A stretch of 64,000 nucleotides of DNA from Planococcus donghaensis (lineage in GTDB: Bacteria > Bacillota > Bacilli > Bacillales_A > Planococcaceae): NCBI RefSeq assembly GCF_001687665.2, contig NZ_CP016543.2, positions 2,728,001 to 2,792,000 on the forward strand, given 5' to 3'. A model generated the notes under the pieces. The model was given only the letters and a program-made list of their open reading frames with translations. It made no database searches and was not told the origin of the DNA. This document shows, one piece after another, positions 17,625 to 26,299 of the stretch. Both the position numbers and the translations under genes were made by a program. Position 1 is the stretch's first letter; each line of letters begins with the position of its first letter.

Positions 17625-19631
17625 ATGAGCGAAATAAAAGAAAACCTAACTGACACCCTTGTTTTCAACCACATTCCCTTCCCAATTATCATACTCGATA
17701 AAGACGGCTTAGTTACATGGTGCAATCAGCACGCTGAGCACGTTTTCCAAATAGAAGCCGAATCGGTTATAGGTCAACTTTCTTCATATATGAATCCCGA
17801 AAAAGCTGCATTAAACAAGCACTCATGGGACAAGCTATTACATACTGAAGAATCTGTCAGATTTGAAAACATTGAAATAGAATTAGGTGGCGGAGTTACA
17901 ACTTATACGACTGTAGTAGCTAAATCCTACACATTCGATGGTCAACAATATGTGATGACCATTTACGAAATGAACGAAGCAGATAAAGATGGCTCTTCTT
18001 CTATTGAGTTAAACCATTTACGTAATGGTTTAGATGACTCTTTTATGCTGCTATATTTTGATCAAGAATTTTTAATTACGTATGCCAACCCACTATTTTT
18101 AAAATTGAGTAAATGGACACCTAAACGAATTTTAGGAAAACCTGTATGGCATATGTTCGGAGACAGCACTGAAGACGTTCAATTTGTCGACTCAATCTTA
18201 TCTACCTTACGACAAGGAGAAGTTTGGAACGGCGAAGCGAAAAAAGTCAAAAAAGATGGAGGAATTTATTGGGTCGAGTTAACGGCTATTCCGATGCAAT
18301 TATCGAGTGAAGATACATATTACATTTTCCTTGAAAAAGACATCACAGCTAATAAACAAGCCCAAAAACACCTTGAAGAAATTGCATTTATCGACCCTGT
18401 AACTGGTCTAGAAAATCGACATAGATTGGAACAAATCGTCAACGAATACATAGAAGAAGGTCGTCATTTCTCCTTTGTTTTCATGGATATTGATCGTTTC
18501 TATACATTGCGCGATGTCTCAGATACAGATGTTGAAAATGAATTACTTATTGAATTTACGAAACGTCTTCGCATGTACTTTTCCGACTCGATTATTACGC
18601 GTGCCGGTTTGCATGAGTTCGCTTTAGTCACGCCATTAAGCAATTGGTTTATTGAAGGTTTCCTTCATTATTTGCAGCAGCATCCTATTTACTTACAAGG
18701 AACAGCCGTACCATTGACGGTTAGCGGAGCTATTACCAAGTATCCTGAAGATCAACATAGCTTTATGCATCTAATCAAAGCTTCCTACGCCACCATTAAA
18801 AAGGTAAAAGAACGTGGAGGTAGCGAGATATCCGCGTTGACTCCTGATGATCATGAACGATTAAGCCGGAAAGCTGCTATTGAAAAACACTTAATCTACG
18901 CTTTAGACCGCAAAAACTTACAGCTTTTATACCAGCCAATTGTTAACTTAGCAAATGGTAAAGTTGAACGTGTAGAAGCATTTGTCCGTTGGACCGATTC
19001 AGAAATTGGCGTTGTTACTCCTGATGAACTAATTCCAATTGCAGAAGAAAACGGCTTGATCAACAAAATTGGTAGTTTTGTTGTTGAAACGGCTTGTCGT
19101 CAATTAAGTGATTGGAAAGCCAAAAATATCGACCTTCAAATTAGCATTAACTCGTCAATTCATGAATTTAGAGATAAAGATATGGCGAAGATGTTACTTG
19201 AAAATTTAAAGCTGAATGACTGTCACCCAAGTTCCCTAATGATTGAAATCACCGAAAAATTTGCATTAGAAGCTGAAGCCGAACGTTCAATTATGGCTCA
19301 AATGAAGAACCTCCATCAAGAAGGAATCACGTTTGCATTGGATGACTTCGGAACTGGATATGCTTCGTTCCGCTACATGCTCTTATTGCCAATATCTTCA
19401 ATAAAAATAGATCAAATGATTATCCAGTCTATTACCAAGCAAGAAAGAATACAAAAACTAATCAACGGTATGATTCAATTTGGTAAATCACTTGATTTCC
19501 AAGTAACTGCCGAAGGTGTCGAAACAAATGAACAATTTGAACTTCTACGCGCTATGGGATGCGACAGCCTACAAGGCTACATCATCGGGCACCCGATGAC
19601 AGCCACAGACCTAGAAAAATGGCTGGGGTAA
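17625..19631 (+). CDS. PAS-PAS-GGDEF-EAL c-di-GMP signalling protein (likely phosphodiesterase)
   Basis: A 668-residue soluble protein with two PAS-like sensor domains (about 10-125 and 135-245), a GGDEF domain (about 255-410) and an EAL domain (about 420-665). The GGDEF motif is degenerate, RAGLHEF, so cyclase activity is unlikely. The EAL domain keeps the catalytic set: VEAFVRW (EAL Glu), SINSSIHEF (Asn), MIEITE (Glu), LDDFGTGY (two Asp), SIKID (Lys), TAEGVE (Glu) and LQGY (Gln). It should therefore degrade cyclic di-GMP, with PAS domains giving the input. The ATG at 17625 is the one with AAGGAG nine bases upstream. It is monocistronic. Confidence 0.93.
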   Translation: MSEIKENLTDTLVFNHIPFPIIILDKDGLVTWCNQHAEHVFQIEAESVIGQLSSYMNPEKAALNKHSWDKLLHTEESVRFENIEIELGGGVTTYTTVVAKSYTFDGQQYVMTIYEMNEADKDGSSSIELNHLRNGLDDSFMLLYFDQEFLITYANPLFLKLSKWTPKRILGKPVWHMFGDSTEDVQFVDSILSTLRQGEVWNGEAKKVKKDGGIYWVELTAIPMQLSSEDTYYIFLEKDITANKQAQKHLEEIAFIDPVTGLENRHRLEQIVNEYIEEGRHFSFVFMDIDRFYTLRDVSDTDVENELLIEFTKRLRMYFSDSIITRAGLHEFALVTPLSNWFIEGFLHYLQQHPIYLQGTAVPLTVSGAITKYPEDQHSFMHLIKASYATIKKVKERGGSEISALTPDDHERLSRKAAIEKHLIYALDRKNLQLLYQPIVNLANGKVERVEAFVRWTDSEIGVVTPDELIPIAEENGLINKIGSFVVETACRQLSDWKAKNIDLQISINSSIHEFRDKDMAKMLLENLKLNDCHPSSLMIEITEKFALEAEAERSIMAQMKNLHQEGITFALDDFGTGYASFRYMLLLPISSIKIDQMIIQSITKQERIQKLINGMIQFGKSLDFQVTAEGVETNEQFELLRAMGCDSLQGYIIGHPMTATDLEKWLG

Positions 19632-19635
19632 CAAG

Positions 19636-20151
19636 AAAAGCGCAAGCTGCCGTGTAGATTCGACGGGCATAAGACGCTCAGGCGATGTGGCATGTTTTCA
19701 GCCACACAGCCGGAGTGGCTTATGACCCTAGAATCTGGCAGCTGGAGCTAGACAACTTAGAAAAGCGCAAGCTGCCATGTAGTCCCGACAAGCGCTGGAA
19801 GCCTTGCCGTTAATGGCGTTCTTCAGCCATTGGCGGGAAAGGCTGAAGCGACTCGAGGGACTGGCAGCTGGAGCTAGACAACTTAGAAAAGCGCAAGCTG
19901 CCGTGTAGTCCCGACAAGCGCTGGAAGCCTTGCAGTTAATGGCGTTCTTCAGCCATTGGCGGAAAGGCTGAAGCGACTCGAGGGACTGGCAGCTGAAGCT
20001 AGACATCAAGAAAAGCGCAAGCTGCCGTGGAGATTCGACGGGCATAAGACGCTCAGGCGACGTGGCATGTTTTCAACCACACAGCCGGAGTGGCTTATGA
20101 CCCTAGAATCTGGCAGCTGAAGCTAGACAACTTAGAAAAGCGCAAGCTGCC
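19636..20151. repeat. Array of structured ~125-bp repeats (type 1, type 2, type 2, type 1, plus fragment)
   Basis: Four complete units at 19636-19760, 19761-19886, 19887-20010 and 20011-20135 plus a 16-base start of a fifth at 20136-20151. Each begins AAAAGCGCAAGCTGCC and ends GGCAGCTGGAGCTAGACAAC or a close variant. Units one and four share one interior (type 1), two and three another (type 2). In both, AGCTGCC pairs with GGCAGCT. A second helix follows a 4-base bulge: AGATTC/GAATCT in type 1, AGTCCC/GGGACT in type 2. These are compensatory changes, so structure is conserved. No coding frame is preserved. The termini recall interspersed intergenic repeats of Bacillales, which I cannot verify here. 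Confidence 0.9.
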
Positions 20152-20177
20152 TACACCCAAAACTTCAAAAAATCCTA

Positions 20178-20228
20178 AAAAAATGGGCCTGACAAACAAG
20201 AATTATTCTTGTGTCAGACCCATTTTTT
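20178..20228 (-). terminator. Intrinsic terminator overlapping the end of the ThrE-like subunit gene
   Basis: Long stem AAAAAATGGG...CCCATTTTTT with inner CTGACA/TGTCAG and ACAAG/CTTGT helices. The stop codon of the gene at 20203 sits in the loop region, so the hairpin encodes the last residues of the protein. Confidence 0.88.
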
Positions 20229-20670
20229 TCTGTATTCTTTTAGCTTGCCGCTTAAAAAACAGCTGCATGATTACTTCTGCAAATACCAACCCCATCGCAA
20301 CAGCTCCAGAAATCATCATTGCTTCTGAGGCAAACGCAATAGCCTCTAAATAATCATTTTCTACAATTTTGCGCATAGCGTTATATGCTTTACTTCCGGG
20401 TACTAAAGGAATAATCCCTGCAATACTAAAAATAATCATTGGCATACGAAACTTTTTAGCTAACAAATGGGCCACAATTGAAACAACAAACGCACCTGCA
20501 AAAGAAGCTTGCACCGGATCTTCGAAAGTCAGGAAAAATATGCGGTAAATAAGCCAACCACTCATACCTACTAGACCACAACTGATTAATGTACGACGTG
20601 GCGTATTAAAGATGACGCCAAATGCGCCTGCAGCCATAAAGCTGAGAAATGCTTCTAATGGCCAGTTCAT
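20203..20670 (-). CDS. Threonine/serine exporter family, small subunit (DUF3815/YjjB-like)
   Basis: A 155-residue protein with about four to five membrane helices. The family motif IIPLVPGSKAYNAM lies near residue 90. It corresponds to the C-terminal membrane half of ThrE-type exporters. AAGGAGG precedes the ATG, and the gene starts 12 bases after the larger subunit, so both form one transcript and probably one complex. Confidence 0.85.
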   Translation of the reverse strand: MNWPLEAFLSFMAAGAFGVIFNTPRRTLISCGLVGMSGWLIYRIFFLTFEDPVQASFAGAFVVSIVAHLLAKKFRMPMIIFSIAGIIPLVPGSKAYNAMRKIVENDYLEAIAFASEAMMISGAVAMGLVFAEVIMQLFFKRQAKRIQKKMGLTQE

Positions 20671-20682
20671 CTGATCTCCTCC

Positions 20683-21438
20683 TTAAAATGATAAAACGAC
20701 CGCAATACCTGCTCCGATTGCAAACGCTGTTAAAAATGCTTCTGCTCCTTTAGATAAACCGGACATAAAATGACCTGCCATCAAGTCGCGTACCGCGTTT
20801 GTTATAAGTAACCCGGGCACAAGCGGCATAATTGATCCAATGATCAAAGTATCTAAATCTGTTGCAAACCCTGTATAAACTACAAGCGATGCCAAAATCC
20901 CAATCACAAAAGAGCCGATAAACTCTGCAAATATCTTCACTCGCGTTTCTATTAAAATGGTTTCTACAATGATAAAGCCAGTCCCACCAAATAGAAATGC
21001 GAATGGGAGGTCTTTCCAATTTCCACCTAACAAAATAAAGAAACAGCCACTCGCTACCGCAGCAGCCAAAATTTGAATCCATATATGAAATCGATAATTG
21101 GTTTGATCGATAATTAACATTTCATCGTAAGCCTGTCGTAATGTATATTCTCCTGCTACCAATTTCCGAGAAACCGAATTAATAAGAGCCACCCGCTCAA
21201 GGTCCGTACTTCGATTATTAATACGTACAAATCGTGTAGCTAGCTCTTCACTTGGAGAAAACATGATACCTGATGGTGTCACGAAACAATGGGAATTCAC
21301 CATATTTTGCGACACTGCCATTCGAATCATTGTATCTTCAACACGATACGTTTCTGCGCCACTTTCCATCATGATTCTACCAGCTAGTAGAAAACAATCC
21401 AAGGCAAGTTCACGGCTCGTTTCTCCTATTTGCGCCAC
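20683..21438 (-). CDS. Threonine/serine exporter family, large subunit (DUF1212/YjjP-like)
   Basis: About 251 residues: an N-terminal soluble DUF1212 part with AGRIMMESGAETYRVEDTM, then about five helices including IMPLVPGLLITNAVRDLM. YjjP/YjjB and ThrE proteins export threonine, serine or small organic acids such as succinate; the substrate here is open. The start is taken as the GTG that follows AAAGGAGAGG by a few bases (product begins MAQIGETS); a GTG six codons upstream is also in frame but overlaps the ribosome site. Confidence 0.85.
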   Translation of the reverse strand: MAQIGETSRELALDCFLLAGRIMMESGAETYRVEDTMIRMAVSQNMVNSHCFVTPSGIMFSPSEELATRFVRINNRSTDLERVALINSVSRKLVAGEYTLRQAYDEMLIIDQTNYRFHIWIQILAAAVASGCFFILLGGNWKDLPFAFLFGGTGFIIVETILIETRVKIFAEFIGSFVIGILASLVVYTGFATDLDTLIIGSIMPLVPGLLITNAVRDLMAGHFMSGLSKGAEAFLTAFAIGAGIAVVLSF

Positions 21439-21499
21439 TTGTTCCTCTCCTTTCACAGTCGATTTCTTTTCTTATCATAACGCAATTAAACAAAAAACT

Positions 21500-21525
21500 A
21501 AACGCCCCAATAAATCGGAGCGTTT
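21500..21525 (-). terminator. Probable terminator of the alcohol dehydrogenase gene
   Basis: AAACGC-CCC pairs imperfectly with GGA-GCGTTT; T-rich on the reverse strand. Confidence 0.6.
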
Positions 21526-21554
21526 GAAAGGGCTTGTTATAGGCATGTTAATAA

Positions 21555-22694
21555 CTACGGCTTTAATACAACTTTTGTACAGTTATCTTGATGGTCATTA
21601 AAAATTTGGTAAGCATCACTTGCACTTTCCAAAGGCATAACGTGCGAAATGATTTCTCGTGGATCAAATTCGCCATTTTCAATTTTTTTGTAAAGCATAG
21701 GCATCAAGTGGATAACTGGGGCTTGTCCCATTTTCAAGGTAACATTCCGCTCAAACATATTTCCAAGTGGAAACTGATTATAAGTCAATCCATAAACACC
21801 GGTCAATTGAATGGTTCCAAATTTACTAACAGCATCTTTTGCGATGTTAATAGCACCGAGCGTACCACCTTGTAACATCAGTTTTTGCTGGACAGCCTCT
21901 GCCGGGGATTTTTTTCCGTCCATTCCTACACAATCAATTACAATACGGGCTCCTCCTTGCGTGATTTCATGAATTAAAGCCCCAGTATTATCATGCTGGC
22001 TGAAGTCAACAATCTCTACATTGTTTATTTTTTTAGCAAGTTCCATCCGATAAGGAATTTCATCCACTGCAATAACGCGGCTCGCACCTTGCATCCATGC
22101 AAATTTTTGAGCCATCAGACCAATTGGACCGCATCCGAGAACAACAACTGTATCGCCTTTTTTCACGCCTGCATGTTCTACACTCCACCACGCAGTAGGT
22201 AAAACATCCGACAAAAATAACAACGATTCATCTTCTAGTTCTGAGGACTCTGGAATTACTAAAGGAGTAAAATTCCCATAAGGTACACGCAAGTACTCTG
22301 CCTGGCCACCAGAATAATCCCCGTAACGTTCTGTTAATCCAAAATATGCGCCCGTATCAAAATGAGGGTTGCTATTTGAATTATCACATTGACTCTCCAT
22401 TTCATTGCTACAATAGAAACACTGACCACAACTAATGTTAAAAGGCAGTACAATGCGATCTCCTTTTTTTACTTTAGTAACCTCTGGTCCGACTTCTTCT
22501 ACAATTCCCATTGGCTCATGTCCGATGACCGTGTCTTTTGTAGTCGGCAATGCTCCTTGATAAATATGTAGATCTGTACCACAAATAGCTGTTGATGTTA
22601 TTTTGACAATAATATCGTCTTTTTTCTGGATTTCAGGATCTTTCACTTCTTTCACCCTCATATCTTTTGTGCCTTGAAATGTAACTGCCTTCAT
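21555..22694 (-). CDS. Zinc-dependent alcohol dehydrogenase, formaldehyde-dehydrogenase-like
   Basis: A 379-residue medium-chain dehydrogenase. Catalytic zinc Cys is in TAICGTDLHIY, followed by GHEPMGIVEEVG. The structural zinc loop holds cysteines in ISCGQCFYCSNEMESQCDN. The Rossmann motif is VVVLGCGPIGLMA, ending in an acidic residue of VIAVDE, which suggests NAD preference. The layout fits the glutathione-independent formaldehyde dehydrogenase-like subgroup, but real substrates vary. The start is the ATG seven bases after GGAGGG. The upstream region has a sigma-B-like promoter, which would fit a stress-induced detoxification role. Confidence 0.88.
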   Translation of the reverse strand: MKAVTFQGTKDMRVKEVKDPEIQKKDDIIVKITSTAICGTDLHIYQGALPTTKDTVIGHEPMGIVEEVGPEVTKVKKGDRIVLPFNISCGQCFYCSNEMESQCDNSNSNPHFDTGAYFGLTERYGDYSGGQAEYLRVPYGNFTPLVIPESSELEDESLLFLSDVLPTAWWSVEHAGVKKGDTVVVLGCGPIGLMAQKFAWMQGASRVIAVDEIPYRMELAKKINNVEIVDFSQHDNTGALIHEITQGGARIVIDCVGMDGKKSPAEAVQQKLMLQGGTLGAINIAKDAVSKFGTIQLTGVYGLTYNQFPLGNMFERNVTLKMGQAPVIHLMPMLYKKIENGEFDPREIISHVMPLESASDAYQIFNDHQDNCTKVVLKP

Positions 22695-22730
22695 TATTAT
22701 CCCTCCAGTATTATTCAGAATATTCCTCAT

Positions 22731-22755
22731 CTTCCCTTTTCCGATTATTTAAAAC
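22731..22755 (-). promoter_or_regulatory. Sigma-B-like promoter of the alcohol dehydrogenase
   Basis: Reverse strand GTTTTA, 13 bases, GGGAAG: five of six matches in each box to the B. subtilis consensus GTTTAA-N12-15-GGGWAW. Confidence 0.5.
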
Positions 22756-22761
22756 CTAAAA

Positions 22762-22788
22762 AAAGAAGCGAAATGTATTCGCTTCTTT
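22762..22788 (-). terminator. Intrinsic terminator of the beta-propeller gene
   Basis: AAAGAAGCGAA pairs with TTCGCTTCTTT; T run follows on the reverse strand. Confidence 0.85.
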
Positions 22789-22789
22789 C

Positions 22790-24943
22790 TTATTTATCAA
22801 ATTCCAACGTAGCAATCGGTTCAAAACTTTCTAATTCATAGCTCTTTATTTCACCATTTGCTACGGTATACAGTTCGTCATCAATATAAAGAAGGCGTTG
22901 AACAAAAGTATTCCAATCTCCATACTGATTATTGGCTTGTTCGATTAAGCTTGCTGCTTGTGAAATACCGTCAGTCGTAATTGTGTAAATCAATGCTCCT
23001 TCACCTTGAAACTCTATATACTCATCAGAAGCTTCATCGTATAAGCTTACGGGGAAGCCAAAGAGATTTTTCTTTTGATGAGTAAACAAAGCTTTGTGAT
23101 CGTATTGTAGCGCAGAGTAAGTTCCTGGTCCCCCGATAATCTCAGTGTCTTTTTCTAGAGGGTTTTCAAAGTCACTGACATCAAACAATGAAATCTTCAT
23201 GCCCCCCGTCACAACACGCGGTTCTCCATTTTTTACAGGTACTAGCTTCGTATCATAACCAAAACCGATTAAATGATTGTCATCCAATGGGTGTAAGTAA
23301 TTTGAGAAACCTGGTATTTTCAATTCACCAAGTACTTTTGGAGAAGATGGCGTCGAGACATCGATAACAAACAACGGATCTGTTTCTTTAAAAGTTACCA
23401 TGTAAGCTTTATCTTTAATGAACCGTGCCGAATAAATTCGCTCACCTTTTGCCAAATCTTCTACCGATCCTACTTGATTCATCTGTTGGTCTAAAACAAA
23501 TAAATGATTTTTTGAAGGAGTAGTTAAATCCCAGGCAATTCCTTCTGTCGTTACCGCTCGGAAATGGCCATCGAATTCATCCATCGAAAATTGGTTGAGC
23601 AACGCGCCTGTTATTTCTGCAGAAGCGATAAATTCAACAGTTGCGCCCGTTAACCCAAATTTAAAAACTTCCGTATTGGCTTGTTGCGGAAACCAAATAT
23701 CCATTCTTCGACCATCCCGCATTTCTTCATCGTCTAAAGGCACGTATGCAGGCGCTGTTAAATACAAATGGTCTTCGTTCATATAAAGCTGTTCACTACC
23801 GCCTAAAAAACCATCTGTTGAGATATCATTGGTTTCGGGAGCCGTTAAATCCATTGCTGTAATTACGCTATAACTGCCTTCCATCGTTCCGGGCAGAATC
23901 GCAATGCTGTCATAAGGAACAGGCTGAAGTTCTCCGCCTTTTTTCGAATCGTACTGATGAGGACGAAGTTCCGGCTCATCTTGTTCTTCCAACATCCAAT
24001 AGTCTGGGTAAACGTTTGTTACAAAATAAAGGATATTGTTCGTCAGCCTAGCACCATTCAAATACCCTTCGGTTCCAAACTCTCGAATCAATTGAGGAGA
24101 TTGAGGGTTGCTAACATCATACAAATACACAGAAGTAACACCAATTTGTGGTGTCCAGCTATGCGGCATCCGAGCAGTCATGTTCGGATAGGCCGAATAA
24201 CGGCTCCCCATAACTACAAGTGTATCTTCTGTTAAGAAAAGCTGCTCCGGGTACATGTTTTCTGTAAATGGAAGTTCCGCCGCGATTGTCATTTCCTGCG
24301 GATTTCGAACATCTGAAATCACAACTCGTGATTCGCTGATCGAATAAATGTAAGAGCCATCGGTTTTCACCAAATCTGCTTCATCTACCCCTTCCACTTG
24401 GTTGTTAGTAGTTGAATAATCACCTTCTGCTCCGCCACCATCGCTTTGACTAGCACTTGAGTCTGAGGACTCTGCTGTTTCTTCTATACCAACATCGTAC
24501 CGTTGATTATTTTGATACATCTCCATCAATCGGCTAAAATAATCTCGCAATTGTTCTTCACCTGATAGTTTTTCTAATTGTTCCTGCACAACAAATGAAA
24601 TTTCCGTATCCGTTAAATTTTTAAAAAATCGATTTTTTAATGCAGCTCGTTTAATATGCAAACGGTATTCTCCAGTGTTGATGCCTACTACTTCGAGTGT
24701 CTTGCCATTATCCTGGATGTACATTTCGGCTTCTACACGGTTGTTCTGTGCATCCGTAATATACACGTCACCTTTCTCCACAGCTTCTTGCTGGAGAGAT
24801 GAAGAGAAATTGGCTTTCCATCCTTGTTCCGTTAAAGCGATTGGAGAAGCACTTACTGATACTTTGTTATTGATCACAACAAATACTAATCCAACTGCTA
24901 AAACGGCCATGATTGCAATAATCCAAAACTTTTTCTTCTTCAT
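22790..24943 (-). CDS. Secreted or membrane-anchored beta-propeller domain protein
   Basis: About 717 residues. MKKKKFW is followed by one hydrophobic helix (about 7-25), an uncleaved anchor or signal peptide. Residues about 35-110 look like a small Ig-like/SbsA domain; from about 165 on it matches the beta-propeller domain family PF09826, with NNQVEGVDEADLVKTDGSYIYSIS and blades such as VVISDVRNPQEMTI, VYLYDVSNPQSPQLIREF and LFVIDVSTPSSPKVLGEL. A low-complexity Ser-rich acidic linker precedes the propeller. Function is unknown for the family. The ATG is chosen over an upstream GTG because the ribosome site AAAGGG is 10 bases away from it. Confidence 0.85.
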   Translation of the reverse strand: MKKKKFWIIAIMAVLAVGLVFVVINNKVSVSASPIALTEQGWKANFSSSLQQEAVEKGDVYITDAQNNRVEAEMYIQDNGKTLEVVGINTGEYRLHIKRAALKNRFFKNLTDTEISFVVQEQLEKLSGEEQLRDYFSRLMEMYQNNQRYDVGIEETAESSDSSASQSDGGGAEGDYSTTNNQVEGVDEADLVKTDGSYIYSISESRVVISDVRNPQEMTIAAELPFTENMYPEQLFLTEDTLVVMGSRYSAYPNMTARMPHSWTPQIGVTSVYLYDVSNPQSPQLIREFGTEGYLNGARLTNNILYFVTNVYPDYWMLEEQDEPELRPHQYDSKKGGELQPVPYDSIAILPGTMEGSYSVITAMDLTAPETNDISTDGFLGGSEQLYMNEDHLYLTAPAYVPLDDEEMRDGRRMDIWFPQQANTEVFKFGLTGATVEFIASAEITGALLNQFSMDEFDGHFRAVTTEGIAWDLTTPSKNHLFVLDQQMNQVGSVEDLAKGERIYSARFIKDKAYMVTFKETDPLFVIDVSTPSSPKVLGELKIPGFSNYLHPLDDNHLIGFGYDTKLVPVKNGEPRVVTGGMKISLFDVSDFENPLEKDTEIIGGPGTYSALQYDHKALFTHQKKNLFGFPVSLYDEASDEYIEFQGEGALIYTITTDGISQAASLIEQANNQYGDWNTFVQRLLYIDDELYTVANGEIKSYELESFEPIATLEFDK

Positions 24944-25010
24944 GACGCTCACGCCCTTTCAGACATCTCTTTTTCTATTAGACAGGAGAGCACTGGAAAA
25001 GTTACACATT

Positions 25011-26192
25011 TCACATAATTTTTTTTAATGCCGTCTGAAATGTAGATAAGAATGTTGCTGGAGATTTTGTCGTTTTGCCTCCACCTTGAGCAAATTGGAC
25101 ATTTCCGCCCCCTTTGCCATCGGTCAATGCAAGAAGCTGTTTTAATACTTCTCGCATATCTCCAGGTGCATCCTCACCTTTAGCACAAACAAAACGCGTG
25201 TCGCCATCTGTACTACTGATAAACAGCGCTATTGCCGATGGATGCTGGCCGATGACAAGTCGAGCAAGCTGTTGCAATTCTTTTATCGACCGGTTTTCGA
25301 ATACTTCTTGTATAAGATGATTTTCTGGGATAATCGTTTTTGCTTCTAAGTTTAACAATTGCTCTTGAAGGTTTTTTATCGTTTTACTCATAGTAGCCTT
25401 ATCTGCCAGCAAAGTGTCTGTCGCTTGCTTCAATTCAACAGCAGGCGCATTTAGCTGAACCACCAATTGATCGGTAGTTTCCAATAAGAAATCAAAATAC
25501 TGTAATGCTCGATCGCCACACAAAAAATAAACCCTCATGCCGCCTTTGTTTTTTTCAGTTGAAATGATTTTTAGTAACCCGATTTCTGCCGTACTTTTTG
25601 GATGTGTGCCTCCACAGGCATTCAAATCAATCCCCTCAATTTCAACTAAGCGAATGTCCCCTTCTACTGCAGGTGGCTTTCTCAAATTTAATGTTTGAGC
25701 TTTTTCCGAACTTACCCAATTCGTAGAAATTGGAAGAGCTTGACCAATAAGTTCGTTAGCTCTTTTTTCAATATCAAGAAGTTGCTCTTTTGTTGCTGTA
25801 TCCAAATCCAAATCGATTGTCACGCGTTCTTTTCCTAAGTGAAAACTTTGTGTTTTTAAGCCTAGCGTATCTTCAAACAAAGCGCTCAACAAATGTTGAC
25901 CTGCATGCTGTTGCATATGATCCCGTCTTCTTTGTCTATCCAATTGAGCAGAAAAACGTTCTTTTGGTACCTCCATATCGGTATAATGACGAATTTCACC
26001 ATTGTTCGATTGTACATCCAACACTTTTGCGGGCCCTATCTCGCCTGTATCTGCAGGCTGGCCGCCTCCTTCTGGATAAAAAAAACTTTGATCTAAAATA
26101 GCATAATAGCCAGTTTCGTCTTTTCCATTATCGATTACTTGAACTACTGCTGAAGAAATCTCTGAATCTTGATAATACAATTTCGTTGTCAT
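25011..26192 (-). CDS. AlaX-type alanyl-tRNA editing protein with DHHA1 domain
   Basis: A 393-residue trans-editing protein that hydrolyses misacylated (Ser or Gly) tRNA-Ala. Zinc ligands are visible in QQHAGQHLLSALFE (HxxxH) and ACGGTHPKS (CxxxH). The N-terminal OB-like part has FYPEGGGQPADTG, typical of AlaX and AlaRS. The last 110 residues form a DHHA1 domain ending DGKGGGNVQFAQGGG, as in full-length AlaRS C-termini. It lacks the aminoacylation core, so it is not alanyl-tRNA synthetase. GAAGG precedes the ATG. No clear terminator is seen; the tail sits next to a T-rich region. Confidence 0.92.
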   Translation of the reverse strand: MTTKLYYQDSEISSAVVQVIDNGKDETGYYAILDQSFFYPEGGGQPADTGEIGPAKVLDVQSNNGEIRHYTDMEVPKERFSAQLDRQRRRDHMQQHAGQHLLSALFEDTLGLKTQSFHLGKERVTIDLDLDTATKEQLLDIEKRANELIGQALPISTNWVSSEKAQTLNLRKPPAVEGDIRLVEIEGIDLNACGGTHPKSTAEIGLLKIISTEKNKGGMRVYFLCGDRALQYFDFLLETTDQLVVQLNAPAVELKQATDTLLADKATMSKTIKNLQEQLLNLEAKTIIPENHLIQEVFENRSIKELQQLARLVIGQHPSAIALFISSTDGDTRFVCAKGEDAPGDMREVLKQLLALTDGKGGGNVQFAQGGGKTTKSPATFLSTFQTALKKIM

Positions 26193-26299
26193 ATCGAACC
26201 TTCTTTCTTAACTTAATACAGTTACTTTCATACTATTGTTTACTAAATTTCTTTTAGTGGAATTACAGGAGTAAATAGACTTACAGGAGGACAGATGAC

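Noticed and set aside
19728..20045. A 105-residue reverse reading frame inside the repeats
   Set aside because: It arises because the two type-2 units keep one frame open; the product is a repeat of itself, has no ribosome site and the type-1 units break it.
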